DNA of 60,428 nucleotides from an uncultured Mycobacterium sp. (GTDB lineage: Bacteria > Actinomycetota > Actinomycetes > Mycobacteriales > Mycobacteriaceae), in contig FLQS01000038.1 in the NCBI GenBank assembly GCA_900078375.1, positions 1-60,428 on the forward strand, given 5' to 3'. The translations under genes and the position numbers were made by a program. Below the pieces are notes generated by a model, which saw nothing but the letters and a program-made list of their open reading frames with translations, had not been told where the DNA came from and ran no database searches. This document shows positions 53,435 through 60,360 of the stretch, one piece after another (position 1 is the first letter of the stretch; each line of letters starts with the position of its first letter).

Positions 53435-53968
53435 CTAGATCGACGGTGGAGTGCGCAGCTGCGTCCATCCGCTGTCCGGGCGGGTGTCGGTGAGGTGGAT
53501 GTGGTTGCGTGCCCAGGGGCCGGTGATGCTGTACCCGTCGGCTGTCAAGGCGGGCAGCAGGTTTCGCGATTCCCCCTGGGGCCCTCTAGGCAGGGCGGCT
53601 TTGTCGAAGTACTCGCCCCGGTCGGTGTTGCAGACGTAGCGGCCGCCGGCGGTGCCCGCTGGCCGAGTGGCGTTGGGTTCGACGTCGCTGTCGGGGTCGA
53701 TGAGATCGGCGAAGCGGACGAACTGGTGGGGTTCGGTGAGCCAGTACAGGTTGGCGTCCTGGCCGGGTTCGGGCTCGGCTTCGTCGCCGACCCAGACCAG
53801 GCGGGAGCCGCTGTCGAGGGACAGCAGCGTTTCGACGGCGGCGAGAAAGGGCGTGGCGGCGCGGGAGTGTCCGCCGAGTTTGTGCAGCGATCCGTAGTGC
53901 ACGGGGTGCACGGCGCGGGTGATGCGCCCGGTGGTGTCCAGCAGTGCGGCGATGAAGTATTGGCCCAT
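53435..53968 (-). CDS. Unknown protein, second gene of the E4 unit
   Basis: 177 residues from ATG 53968: MGQYFIAALLDTTGRITRAV, VETLLSLDSGSRLVWVGDEA, YVCNTDRGEYFDKAALPRG. The open frame extends to 54034 but the shorter start has a better site (AAGGAGGCACCCACG). No family recognised. Confidence 0.6.
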   Translation of the reverse strand: MGQYFIAALLDTTGRITRAVHPVHYGSLHKLGGHSRAATPFLAAVETLLSLDSGSRLVWVGDEAEPEPGQDANLYWLTEPHQFVRFADLIDPDSDVEPNATRPAGTAGGRYVCNTDRGEYFDKAALPRGPQGESRNLLPALTADGYSITGPWARNHIHLTDTRPDSGWTQLRTPPSI

Positions 53969-54043
53969 CGTGGGTGCCTCCTTGGGTGAGTGCTGATCGG
54001 GTGGTGGAGGTGGGCAGGGTCGGTCCCTGCCCACCCGGTGGGG

Positions 54044-54382
54044 TTAGTGATCGGGGGTGGCGGCGTGGAGCTGGTCGGCGGTGAGGTGGGTCCACCCGCT
54101 GGCGGCGCAGGCCCAGGCGGTCTCGCCGATGACGACGACGTCGCCGACGCTGAGGCTGCGCAGGCCGGTCCGGCGGTATCCCTGCGCCCAGCTCTGGTCG
54201 GGGTCGTCGATGTTCAGCTGCTCGAAGACGTGCTCCAGCGCGGCGGTGAGGTGCTCGGTGCTGGGCGAGCGGTCCATCGTGAGGGTGAACGTGGCGACGG
54301 CTTGCAGAGTGGCATCGGTGTCGAATCCGCAGTAGTGCTGCGGGCTTTGGTTGAGGTACACGGTGGTGGTGAGGTTGGTCAT
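54044..54382 (-). CDS. Unknown protein, first gene of the E4 unit
   Basis: 112 residues (SPQHYCGFDTDATLQAVATF; LEHVFEQLNIDDPDQSWAQG; VIGETAWACAASGWTHLTAD). Unlike the other first genes its leader differs: the conserved sequence stops at the element edge and no ACGGAGAA site is present, so translation may be weaker. Confidence 0.6.
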   Translation of the reverse strand: MTNLTTTVYLNQSPQHYCGFDTDATLQAVATFTLTMDRSPSTEHLTAALEHVFEQLNIDDPDQSWAQGYRRTGLRSLSVGDVVVIGETAWACAASGWTHLTADQLHAATPDH

Positions 54383-54416
54383 GGCGGTGCCCGTTCGGTC
54401 GCTGTGAAGTGCGCCA

Positions 54417-54621
54417 GTCAGCGCTGGGGGTGCGGCTAATCGGGTGAGGGTGGGCGGTCAACCCCGAAGAGTCCGGCGCTGATGGCCGGCGGATTCGCGG
54501 CCCCGCGAGCGGCAGCGAGCACGGGCCGGGCCGCGAATGTCCTCCGCCGCCGGCAGCAGCACCGGCCGTGGGTTGCACCGCTCGGGGTCCCCGCCCGATT
54601 ACGCTTCCGACCCCTGCTGAC
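54417..54621 (-). promoter_or_regulatory. E4, palindromic element upstream of the 54382 unit
   Basis: Boxes GTCAGC 54417, GTCAAC 54457, GTTGCA 54573, TACGCT 54600 and GCTGAC 54616. Central stem 54485-54553. Body nearly identical to E3 and E5, but the 34 nt between it and ATG 54382 are unrelated. This locates the left boundary of the copied unit at or near GTCAGC. Confidence 0.8.
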
Positions 54622-54746
54622 GGTTTAAAGGTGAGGGGCTACGAACAAAGCCCGCCGCAGGCGGGCATCCGCCGGTCGCACCTAGTGCGCCGGCGCTTAC
54701 CCAGCGCGAGGGTCTGGACATTCGGGGTGACAGTCAGTGATGCGAG

Positions 54747-54779
54747 ACCCGACCGGACCCGCACTGGGTCCGGTCGGGT
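54747..54779 (-). terminator. Hairpin after the E5 unit, probable terminator without T-run
   Basis: ACCCGACCGGACCC and GGGTCCGGTCGGGT are perfect 14-bp complements with a five-base loop, 15 bases after the stop of the DUF4192 gene. Confidence 0.6.
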
Positions 54780-54793
54780 TGCGCCGCTGCGGT

Positions 54794-55768
54794 TTAGAGG
54801 CCGCTGCCGGGCAGCGGTGTGTGCTCGCGGGTGGGGATGATCATCCGGATCTTCTCGGGTTCGATTCCGGCGAGCAGTGCGGCGTTGAGCAGATCGGCCA
54901 GGGTCGGCAGGGGCAGCTCGGCGGCCTCGGCGGTGTCGGCGGCGTGGTCGATCGCGACGCCGGCGCGCACGCCATCACCGCCGATGTAGTAGTTGAATGC
55001 GGCGATGGTGAGGATCTCGGCGCGGGCTTGTCCGCGCAGCTGGGCGGCCAGCGTGGTCCATGTCTGGGCGGCGGCCTGTTCGTTGCCCACTCCGAGGCGC
55101 AGGAGTCCGTCTCGGATGTGCACGTCTGTGGTGACGATGATCGCGGCGCGGGTGGCCAGGTCCTCGGTGGGTGCGTCGGCGGTGCCGGTGATCAGCGCGT
55201 GCAGCTCGGTGACGGTGCGGGCGATGAGGTCGTCGAAGTCCTTGGCAGTAGCCAGGTATGGGGCGGCCTTGGTGAGCGCGAATTCGGCGTCGAGCGCGTC
55301 GCGGGATTCCCTAATGGGCGATCCCTGGTAGACGACGTCGGCGGTGATCGCGGCGTCGGTGTAGGCAACGGTGGGCCCGTGCTCGCCGGTGTCGGGGTCA
55401 TACCAGCGGCCGGGTTCGGTCAGGCTGTGTGTGGTGAGCATTTGCAGGACCTGGATGCTGCGGTGATGCAGTGCGGCCCGAGCTGCGTTCAGGGCGTCCA
55501 GGGCCTGCTCTTCGTGTTCGGGATCGCAGATCGCGACGAGGATCGCGGCCGCGGTGTCGCGCGAGTGCAGGCTGCAGATGTGCGGGAAGTCCTGGGCCTG
55601 TTGGCGATCGAGGTCGAATCGGATCGCGAAGCGGATTTCCTCGCGTGGTGTGCCGGCGAGCCCGAACATCACGGCGACGATGCTGTTGGTCGGCACGAAG
55701 CGCAGCAGGGCGGGAATCGCGCTGATCACGGCTTGGGCGGTATCGGGGTTGATGAAGGACTTGGTCAT
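54794..55768 (-). CDS. DUF4192-family protein (copy 2)
   Basis: 324 residues: FINPDTAQAVISAIPALLRF, VPTNSIVAVMFGLAGTPREE, RDGLLRLGVGNEQAAAQTWT and ILTIAAFNYYIGGDGVRAGV, colinear with the copy at 49641 but clearly divergent, so the duplication is old. Sole gene of the E5 unit, with ACGGAGAAC before ATG 55768. Function unknown. Confidence 0.8.
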   Translation of the reverse strand: MTKSFINPDTAQAVISAIPALLRFVPTNSIVAVMFGLAGTPREEIRFAIRFDLDRQQAQDFPHICSLHSRDTAAAILVAICDPEHEEQALDALNAARAALHHRSIQVLQMLTTHSLTEPGRWYDPDTGEHGPTVAYTDAAITADVVYQGSPIRESRDALDAEFALTKAAPYLATAKDFDDLIARTVTELHALITGTADAPTEDLATRAAIIVTTDVHIRDGLLRLGVGNEQAAAQTWTTLAAQLRGQARAEILTIAAFNYYIGGDGVRAGVAIDHAADTAEAAELPLPTLADLLNAALLAGIEPEKIRMIIPTREHTPLPGSGL

Positions 55769-55800
55769 GGTGGTTCTCCGTTTCCTCGAAGGCGCTGCGG

Positions 55801-56004
55801 GTCAGCGCTGGGGTGCGGGGAATCGGGTGAGGGTGGGCGGTCAACCCCGAAGAGTCCGGCGCTGATGGCCGGCGGATTCGCGGACCCGCGAGCGGCAGCG
55901 AGCACGGGCCGGGCCGCGAATGTCCTCCGCCGCCGGCAGCAGCACCGGGCGTGGGTTGCACCGCTCGGGGTCCCCGCCCGATTACGCTCCCGACCCCTGC
56001 TGAC
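55801..56004 (-). promoter_or_regulatory. E5, palindromic element upstream of the 55768 unit
   Basis: Boxes GTCAGC 55801, GTCAAC 55840, GTTGCA 55955, TACGCT 55983 and GCTGAC 55999. Central stem 55868-55937, with one C-to-A change against E3/E4 that breaks a pair. 32 nt to ATG 55768. The sequence to the right (56020-56085) differs from E3/E4, placing the right edge of the copied unit shortly after GCTGAC. Confidence 0.8.
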
Positions 56005-56089
56005 GGTTTAAAGGTGAGGGGCTACCGACAACGGCCGCCGGTAGGCGGGCATCGGTCGTGGCGGGGCGCGGCTGCGCCTGGGTGTTGTG

Positions 56090-56122
56090 CGTGCCGGCCA
56101 CCTACGGAAGGTGACCGGCACG
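56090..56122 (-). terminator. Hairpin after the E6 unit, probable terminator without T-run
   Basis: CGTGCCGGCCACCT with AGGTGACCGGCACG, 14 bp with one mismatch and a five-base loop, 14 bases after the stop at 56136. Confidence 0.55.
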
Positions 56123-56135
56123 CGGTTGTCCGGTG

Positions 56136-56795
56136 TCAGATGAGTCCGATGAGGCCGGCCCCGGCGGTGTTGGCCTGCGCGGTGCGCTGGTCGACGTCGG
56201 CGTCGATGGCGGCGCGGGCTTGGCTGACGGGGTAGGCCAGTCCGTGCGGGGCGTCGGCGGTGAGCGGCTCGGCCGGGTCGGCGTAGAAGTCCCAGCAGGA
56301 GTCGATTTCTTGGCCGTCTGGGCTGGTGACGATGTAGCCGTAGACGTTTCCGTTGGCCCAGGCGTCGTAGGTGGCGACGATGCCGCGGGTGTAGTCCTCG
56401 GGTCGGGCGGCGTCGGTGGGCGCCCAGGCCATGCCCTCGATGCCGTGGTGGCGGTCGGTGCAGGGTGGTTGGGCGTGGTAGTGGTCGCCGCTGTGGACGA
56501 CTTCCTGGACACCGGCGAGTCCGTGGCGGATCCGCAGGTAGCGGCCGATCGCGGCGGCGGAGCGGTGCTCGTGGTCCCAGAGGGAGTCGTTGGTGGCGTT
56601 GTGGCGCCGGAGCAGGTCGGCGACGTCGTGGGAGGCGTCTCCGTATTGGGCGGCGATGGTGCGGCCGTCGCCGAGGTAGACGAATCCTCCGTCGTCGGTG
56701 TAGTCGGGGATGGGGGCGTCGATGTCGTAGTGCAGGGCGATGACGTAGACGCCGGCGGGGGTGTCGACGGTGATCTTGTCGAATGGATCGAGCAT
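56136..56795 (-). CDS. Unknown protein, sole gene of the E6 unit
   Basis: 219 residues from ATG 56795 (AAAGGA upstream): MLDPFDKITVDTPAGVYVIA; ALHYDIDAPIPDYTDDGGFV; RRHNATNDSLWDHEHRSAAA; GIVATYDAWANGNVYGYIVT. It is His/Asp/Trp-rich. No family recognised. The extended frame to 56975 is not supported. Confidence 0.6.
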   Translation of the reverse strand: MLDPFDKITVDTPAGVYVIALHYDIDAPIPDYTDDGGFVYLGDGRTIAAQYGDASHDVADLLRRHNATNDSLWDHEHRSAAAIGRYLRIRHGLAGVQEVVHSGDHYHAQPPCTDRHHGIEGMAWAPTDAARPEDYTRGIVATYDAWANGNVYGYIVTSPDGQEIDSCWDFYADPAEPLTADAPHGLAYPVSQARAAIDADVDQRTAQANTAGAGLIGLI

Positions 56796-56831
56796 GGCGG
56801 GGTCCTTTCGGTGGTGACCGGCTCGGTGCTG

Positions 56832-57051
56832 GTCAGTGCGGGTGCGGGGGGACCGATCGGGTGGGCCGGGCCACCCCGTAAGAGGTCGGGGCCGGCGGAG
56901 GCGGCTTCGGCGCCGGTGGGCTCGCCCGGCGCGCCAGCGCCCTGGGTGAGCCAGCGGTAGGGCGCCGAAGGTCACGTGGCCGCCGATACCGGGGCCGAGC
57001 GTGGGTGGAGCGGGTCGGGTCCTGGTCGGTCAGGCTTGGCGCACCACTGAC
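56832..57051 (-). promoter_or_regulatory. E6, the most divergent palindromic element
   Basis: Outer boxes are GTCAGT 56832 and ACTGAC 57046: both ends changed together compared with GTCAGC/GCTGAC in the others. The stem TTCGGCGCC (56906-56914) with GGCGCCGAA (56961-56969) has its own sequence, and the loop carries an extra hairpin GGCTCGCCC/GGGTGAGCC with a G-T wobble. The TTGAC boxes are degenerate on both sides (GGTGGCC; GGTGGAG), and -10 is CAGGCT. 36 nt to ATG 56795. Confidence 0.65.
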
Positions 57052-57101
57052 ACACAACAGTGGGGTGTGCGCTGGGCGGTGACGGACGGGCGGACCGGAT
57101 C

Positions 57102-57158
57102 AAAAAAGGGGGGTCCGGGCACGCCAGCGCCGGTGGTGGAGCTGGCGGCCGGACCCCC
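57102..57158 (-). terminator. Intrinsic terminator of the E7 unit
   Basis: On the - strand GGGGGTCCGGCCGCCAGC pairs with GCTGGCGTGCCCGGACCCCCC, followed by six T. It is 11 bases after the stop at 57169. Confidence 0.85.
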
Positions 57159-57168
57159 AGAGGGGAGC

Positions 57169-57510
57169 TCAGAACAGCAGTCCGATCCGTTCCGGGTCGC
57201 GGTGGCAGGCGCAGCCGCAGCGCCAAATGAACGACGGCTTAGTGACTTTCAGGCCGATTCCGCCTTCGTGGGGGCCGCCGCGCCGGTGACCGCACTGGTG
57301 GTGGCGGCCTTGGTCACAGGACTTGGTGGGCGCGTTCTCGGGCATCTCGACGACAACCGCGATGGTCTTGCGCGATCGGCGGATCGTGTCGGGGTAGGTG
57401 ATCCATTTGCGGCCGTCCCGGACGTCGACTTTCGCGAGCGGTTTGAACTGGTCGACGATCGGCGCGGGACGGTGGGGCTCCCAGAAGTCCAGGGGGTGGG
57501 TTGCTTCCAT
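57169..57510 (-). CDS. Unknown Cys/His-rich protein, third gene of the E7 unit
   Basis: 113 residues: MEATHPLDFWEPHRPAPIVD; SCDQGRHHQCGHRRGGPHEG; PSFIWRCGCACHRDPERIG. Clusters C…HH-x2-C-x-H and C-x-C-x-C-H could bind zinc. No family recognised. Confidence 0.6.
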   Translation of the reverse strand: MEATHPLDFWEPHRPAPIVDQFKPLAKVDVRDGRKWITYPDTIRRSRKTIAVVVEMPENAPTKSCDQGRHHQCGHRRGGPHEGGIGLKVTKPSFIWRCGCACHRDPERIGLLF

Positions 57511-57535
57511 GGCGGCGGTCCTTTCGCGAAGTGGG

Positions 57536-57739
57536 TTAGGCGCTGACGATCTGCTCGGGGGTGAAGCTGGTGTGGACGGTTCCGGCGGGCAGGACGACGG
57601 TGACGGCGACGTAGGGGTCGGTGCCGTTGCGCAGGCCGCTGTAGCGGACGGTGGCGAGATCTCCGCGGTGGATCGGCAGGATTCCGCTGCGGTGGATGAG
57701 GATTCGGACGGTAGAGCCTGGGGTGTAGGGGGTGGGCAT
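57536..57739 (-). CDS. Small beta-rich protein, second gene of the E7 unit
   Basis: 67 residues (TPGSTVRILIHRSGILPIHR; DPYVAVTVVLPAGTVHTSFT), likely an SH3/OB-like small barrel by pattern. Function unknown. Confidence 0.55.
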   Translation of the reverse strand: MPTPYTPGSTVRILIHRSGILPIHRGDLATVRYSGLRNGTDPYVAVTVVLPAGTVHTSFTPEQIVSA

Positions 57740-57801
57740 GGTGTGTCTCCTGGCGGGGTGAGTGGCCGGCCAGACGTGGTGCTGGCCGGCCCCGGGACTG
57801 G

Positions 57802-58146
57802 TTATCCGCGGCTGGTGATGGTGTGGGCGATGGCGTAGGCGGCTCGGGTGTAGCGCAGGCTGTCGTCGAGGAACTTCGCGACGTCGTCGCCGTCGCGTCC
57901 CTCGGCGAACTCGACGTCGTAGACGTGGTCACTGGTGAGTTCGCCCAGTGCGCTGCTGGCCTGGTCCAGGGCGGCTAGAGCGGTGTTGAGGGCGACGGTC
58001 AAGGCGATGCGTCGCTGGTCGACTTCGATCGCGTGATCGGTCCAGTAGTCGTGCTCGGTGAGCTCGCCGCAGGGGGAGGATTGGTCGGCGGCGATGCTGG
58101 CGATGCTGGTGGGGTCGTGATCGAGGCGGTCCCAGGTGGTGGTCAT
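57802..58146 (-). CDS. Unknown helical protein, first gene of the E7 unit
   Basis: 114 residues from ATG 58146 (ACGGAGAAC upstream): MTTTWDRLDHDPTSIASIAA; RRIALTVALNTALAALDQAS; DVAKFLDDSLRYTRAAYAIA. Similar in style to the 51019 protein. The frame open to 58299 is an artefact. Confidence 0.6.
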   Translation of the reverse strand: MTTTWDRLDHDPTSIASIAADQSSPCGELTEHDYWTDHAIEVDQRRIALTVALNTALAALDQASSALGELTSDHVYDVEFAEGRDGDDVAKFLDDSLRYTRAAYAIAHTITSRG

Positions 58147-58182
58147 GGTGTTCTCCGTTCGTGCGGTGAGTGGTGCGTGCCG

Positions 58183-58399
58183 GTTGGCACGGGTGCGCAG
58201 GAATCGGTGGGTGCCGCGGGTCAACCCCGAAGAGTCCGGGTCCGGGACGCAGCAGGGCTTTCGGCCCGGGTGAACCCGCGCGCAGCGCTTGGGGTTCACG
58301 ACCGTGGGGCCGAAAGGGTCACTCGGCCTGCGTAGTTCGGGCCCGGGCGTGGGTTGAGCCGGGGTGGGTCCCGGCGATTACTGTTGGCGCCCTGCTGAC
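58183..58399 (-). promoter_or_regulatory. E7, palindromic element with a rebuilt central stem
   Basis: Boxes GTCAAC 58220, GTTGAG 58353, TACTGT 58379 and GCTGAC 58394; the left outer box is altered (GTTGGC, 58183). The stem CTTTCGGCCC (58258) with GGGCCGAAAG (58307) and the outer stem CCGGGTCCGGGACGCAG with CTGCGT…TTCGGGCCCGG share little sequence with E2-E5 but the same shape; three wobbles are T-G/G-T on the + strand. Inner hairpin GTGAACCC/GGGTTCAC. 36 nt to ATG 58146. Confidence 0.75.
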
Positions 58400-58498
58400 A
58401 GGTAAAAGGTGAGTGGGCTGCCAACCGAGAGGACCGCCGCAGGTGGGCTGTGCCGGCGGTCGTCGAAATCGCGGCGGGTGCGGCGCGGCCCGGGTCGG

Positions 58499-58556
58499 AA
58501 GAAAAGGGGGGGTCCAGCGCGGACCGCCCGAGGTGGGCGGGCCCGCACCGGACCCC
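58499..58556 (-). terminator. Intrinsic terminator of the E8 unit
   Basis: On the - strand GGGGTCCGGTGCGGGCCCGCCC pairs with GGGCGGTCCGCGCTGGACCCC, followed by CCC and TTTTCTT. It is 18 bases after the stop at 58575. Confidence 0.8.
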
Positions 58557-58574
58557 GGTGGTGGAGCTGGGCGC

Positions 58575-58898
58575 TTAGGTGAGTTGTGACTGGTGCAAGC
58601 GGTCTCTGATGGCGGCGAGGTTTATGGTGCGGCCCCGTTCGAGCCAGGGCCAGCCGGTGCCGGTGACCGCGGCCTCGGCGTCGTTGTAGTGGATGTGGGC
58701 GCGGCTGATCGGGTATTGCGCGTAGTTGTCGGGCTTGCCGGGGTTGACGACGACGGCCACGACACGGCCGAGCGGATTGGTGAGCTCGGGTCGGTCGCCG
58801 CCGGTGATGTCGTCGGTGTCGAACGACAGCCGGTATTTGCGGCGTGGCTCGGTGGGGTCGACGAAGGCGTAGGCGAGGGCGTAATCGATTGCGGTCAT
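58575..58898 (-). CDS. Unknown protein, paralogue of the 51256 gene
   Basis: 107 residues from ATG 58898: MTAIDYALAYAFVDPTEPRR; KYRLSFDTDDITGGDRPELT; GRTINLAAIRDRLHQSQLT. N- and C-terminal blocks match 51256-51591. Second gene of the E8 unit. Confidence 0.65.
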   Translation of the reverse strand: MTAIDYALAYAFVDPTEPRRKYRLSFDTDDITGGDRPELTNPLGRVVAVVVNPGKPDNYAQYPISRAHIHYNDAEAAVTGTGWPWLERGRTINLAAIRDRLHQSQLT

Positions 58899-58942
58899 GG
58901 TGATGTCCTTCCGGTGGGTGAGGTGGTTGACGGGTCGAGGTG

Positions 58943-59404
58943 TCAGCGGGTGGGGGCGTAGGTGGTGGTGATGTGCTCGGCGGCCGCGGTGAGGCTGGGC
59001 CACACGGTGGGGTCCTCGCCGTTGACCTGGACCTGCCAGGTGCGGTTGCGGGTGGCGGTGAGTTCGAAGCGGCGTCGGCGGCCTTCGACGCGGCCGATGG
59101 CGACGAATCCCCAGTCGCCGCGGCGGGTGAAAAGCAGTTCTGCGAGGCGCATTTGGTGAATGCGTGCGCTGATACGCGATCCCTTGGTGGTGGCGATGAC
59201 GCTCGCGGCGAGGTCCTCGCCGTGCATGGCGATGAGCGTGAGGGTGTCTCGTTCGGGGGTGTAGACCCGGCGGGTGCGGATGGTGACGGGTCCGTAGCCG
59301 TGGTCGGCCAGGACGGTGGCGCCGGGTTCGACGGCGTCCATGAGCCGTTCGGCGTCGGCGACCAGGGCGAAGCCGATGGTGTGGAGTTCGAGGGTGGTGG
59401 TCAT
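58943..59404 (-). CDS. Unknown protein, first gene of the E8 unit
   Basis: 153 residues from ATG 59404 (AAGGAG upstream): MTTTLELHTIGFALVADAER; TVLADHGYGPVTIRTRRVYT; NRTWQVQVNGEDPTVWPSLT. The C-terminal part (VNGED…AAAEHITTTYAP) resembles the end of the 59798 protein (TIDGQPHPHRFAGPVGAADY) in pattern, perhaps a shared small domain. Confidence 0.6.
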   Translation of the reverse strand: MTTTLELHTIGFALVADAERLMDAVEPGATVLADHGYGPVTIRTRRVYTPERDTLTLIAMHGEDLAASVIATTKGSRISARIHQMRLAELLFTRRGDWGFVAIGRVEGRRRRFELTATRNRTWQVQVNGEDPTVWPSLTAAAEHITTTYAPTR

Positions 59405-59445
59405 GGTGGCTCCTTGGTGGGTCTGGTGACCTGCCTTGGTGGCTG

Positions 59446-59644
59446 GTCAGCTGCGGGGCTCCCGTTGGCGATGGGGGTGGCGGTGTCAACCCCGAAGAGT
59501 CCGGGCCCGGGGCCGGCGGATGTGCGGCCCGCGAGCGTCAGCGAGCAGGGTTGGGCCGCACATGTCCTCCGCCGTCGGCGTCGGGGCTGGGCGTGGGTTG
59601 ACGGCGACGGGGGCCCTCATCGGTAGGGTTGGCCCCCTGCTGAC
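59446..59644 (-). promoter_or_regulatory. E8, palindromic element upstream of the 59404 unit
   Basis: Boxes GTCAGC 59446, GTCAAC 59485, GTTGAC 59597, TAGGGT 59624 and GCTGAC 59639. Stem ATGTGCGGCCC with GGGCCGCACAT and GCCGGC with GTCGGC (G-T wobble). Both arms share CATCG where E2-E5 have CCGATT. 41 nt to ATG 59404. The right-hand hairpin GCCCGCC/GGTGGGC has another G-T wobble. Confidence 0.8.
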
Positions 59645-59745
59645 AGACAGTTGGTGACCACTGACAGAAGCCCGCCGGAGGTGGGCTGTCCGCCGGTCGC
59701 ACCTAGTGCGCCGGCGTCTGCGCGGCTGGGCGTGGGCAGCACGAG

Positions 59746-59793
59746 CCGGGGCCCGGCCTGGCCGCCTGCTGCCGGCGGCTGACCGGACCCCGG
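59746..59793 (-). terminator. Hairpin after the E9 unit, probable terminator without T-run
   Basis: CCGGGGCCCGGCCTGGCCGCC with GGCGGCTGACCGGACCCCGG, imperfect, five bases after the stop at 59798. Confidence 0.55.
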
Positions 59794-59797
59794 GTTC

Positions 59798-60328
59798 TCA
59801 GCGTCGAGGTTCGACCTCGCTGTGCAGATAGTCCGCGGCGCCGACGGGTCCGGCGAAGCGGTGCGGGTGGGGCTGTCCGTCGATCGTGAGGATCCAGTGC
59901 TCGCGGAAGGTGTCGGGATTGATCTCCCGGTGCAGCTGGTAGTGATGGGCGCCGGTGGCCTCGAACGTGACGTACGGCGAGGGATCGGCGCCGGTGCTGC
60001 TGATCGGTGCGGCGGTGTTGTTCCACGTCAACGCGCCGGATTGGTAGGTCCGGATCCGGGATCGGATGGTCGCCGGGAGCGGGTTGGCGGCGGTGGCTTC
60101 GGCGGCGGCCGCGAGCTGCCCGGTGCGGTCGATCGCGTACAGCTGGGCGCTGGGACCCCACGGGTGCAGGGTGATGTGCGCGGTGATGGTGTGGGTGCCG
60201 ATCGGGTCCAAGGTGTGGTGGCCCTCGGTGAGCCGGTAGAGGCTGTCGATGGCACGGGCGTGGAGCTGGCCGGCAAGGTGGTAGGTCGACGGGGCCGGTG
60301 TTGCGGTGCGATTTCTGGTGCGGGACAT
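59798..60328 (-). CDS. Unknown protein, gene of the E9 unit
   Basis: 176 residues from ATG 60328 (ACGGAGAAAC upstream): YHLAGQLHARAIDSLYRLTE; ITAHITLHPWGPSAQLYAID; INPDTFREHWILTIDGQPHP. No family recognised. Confidence 0.6.
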   Translation of the reverse strand: MSRTRNRTATPAPSTYHLAGQLHARAIDSLYRLTEGHHTLDPIGTHTITAHITLHPWGPSAQLYAIDRTGQLAAAAEATAANPLPATIRSRIRTYQSGALTWNNTAAPISSTGADPSPYVTFEATGAHHYQLHREINPDTFREHWILTIDGQPHPHRFAGPVGAADYLHSEVEPRR

Positions 60329-60360
60329 GATGTTTCTCCGTTTCCTCGAAGGCGCTGCGG

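Noticed and set aside
53226..56235. Conserved + strand ORFs beginning MGCTARGPRPITL in E3, E4 and E5
   Set aside because: Their identity only reflects the near-identical elements; the frames differ beyond the copied part and lack start sites.
50595..60360. 5'-UTR riboswitch upstream of each gene
   Set aside because: The wobble polarity favours the + strand, the element ends ~35 nt before the start where the promoter should be, and no ligand-type aptamer or expression platform is recognisable. It is not fully excluded.
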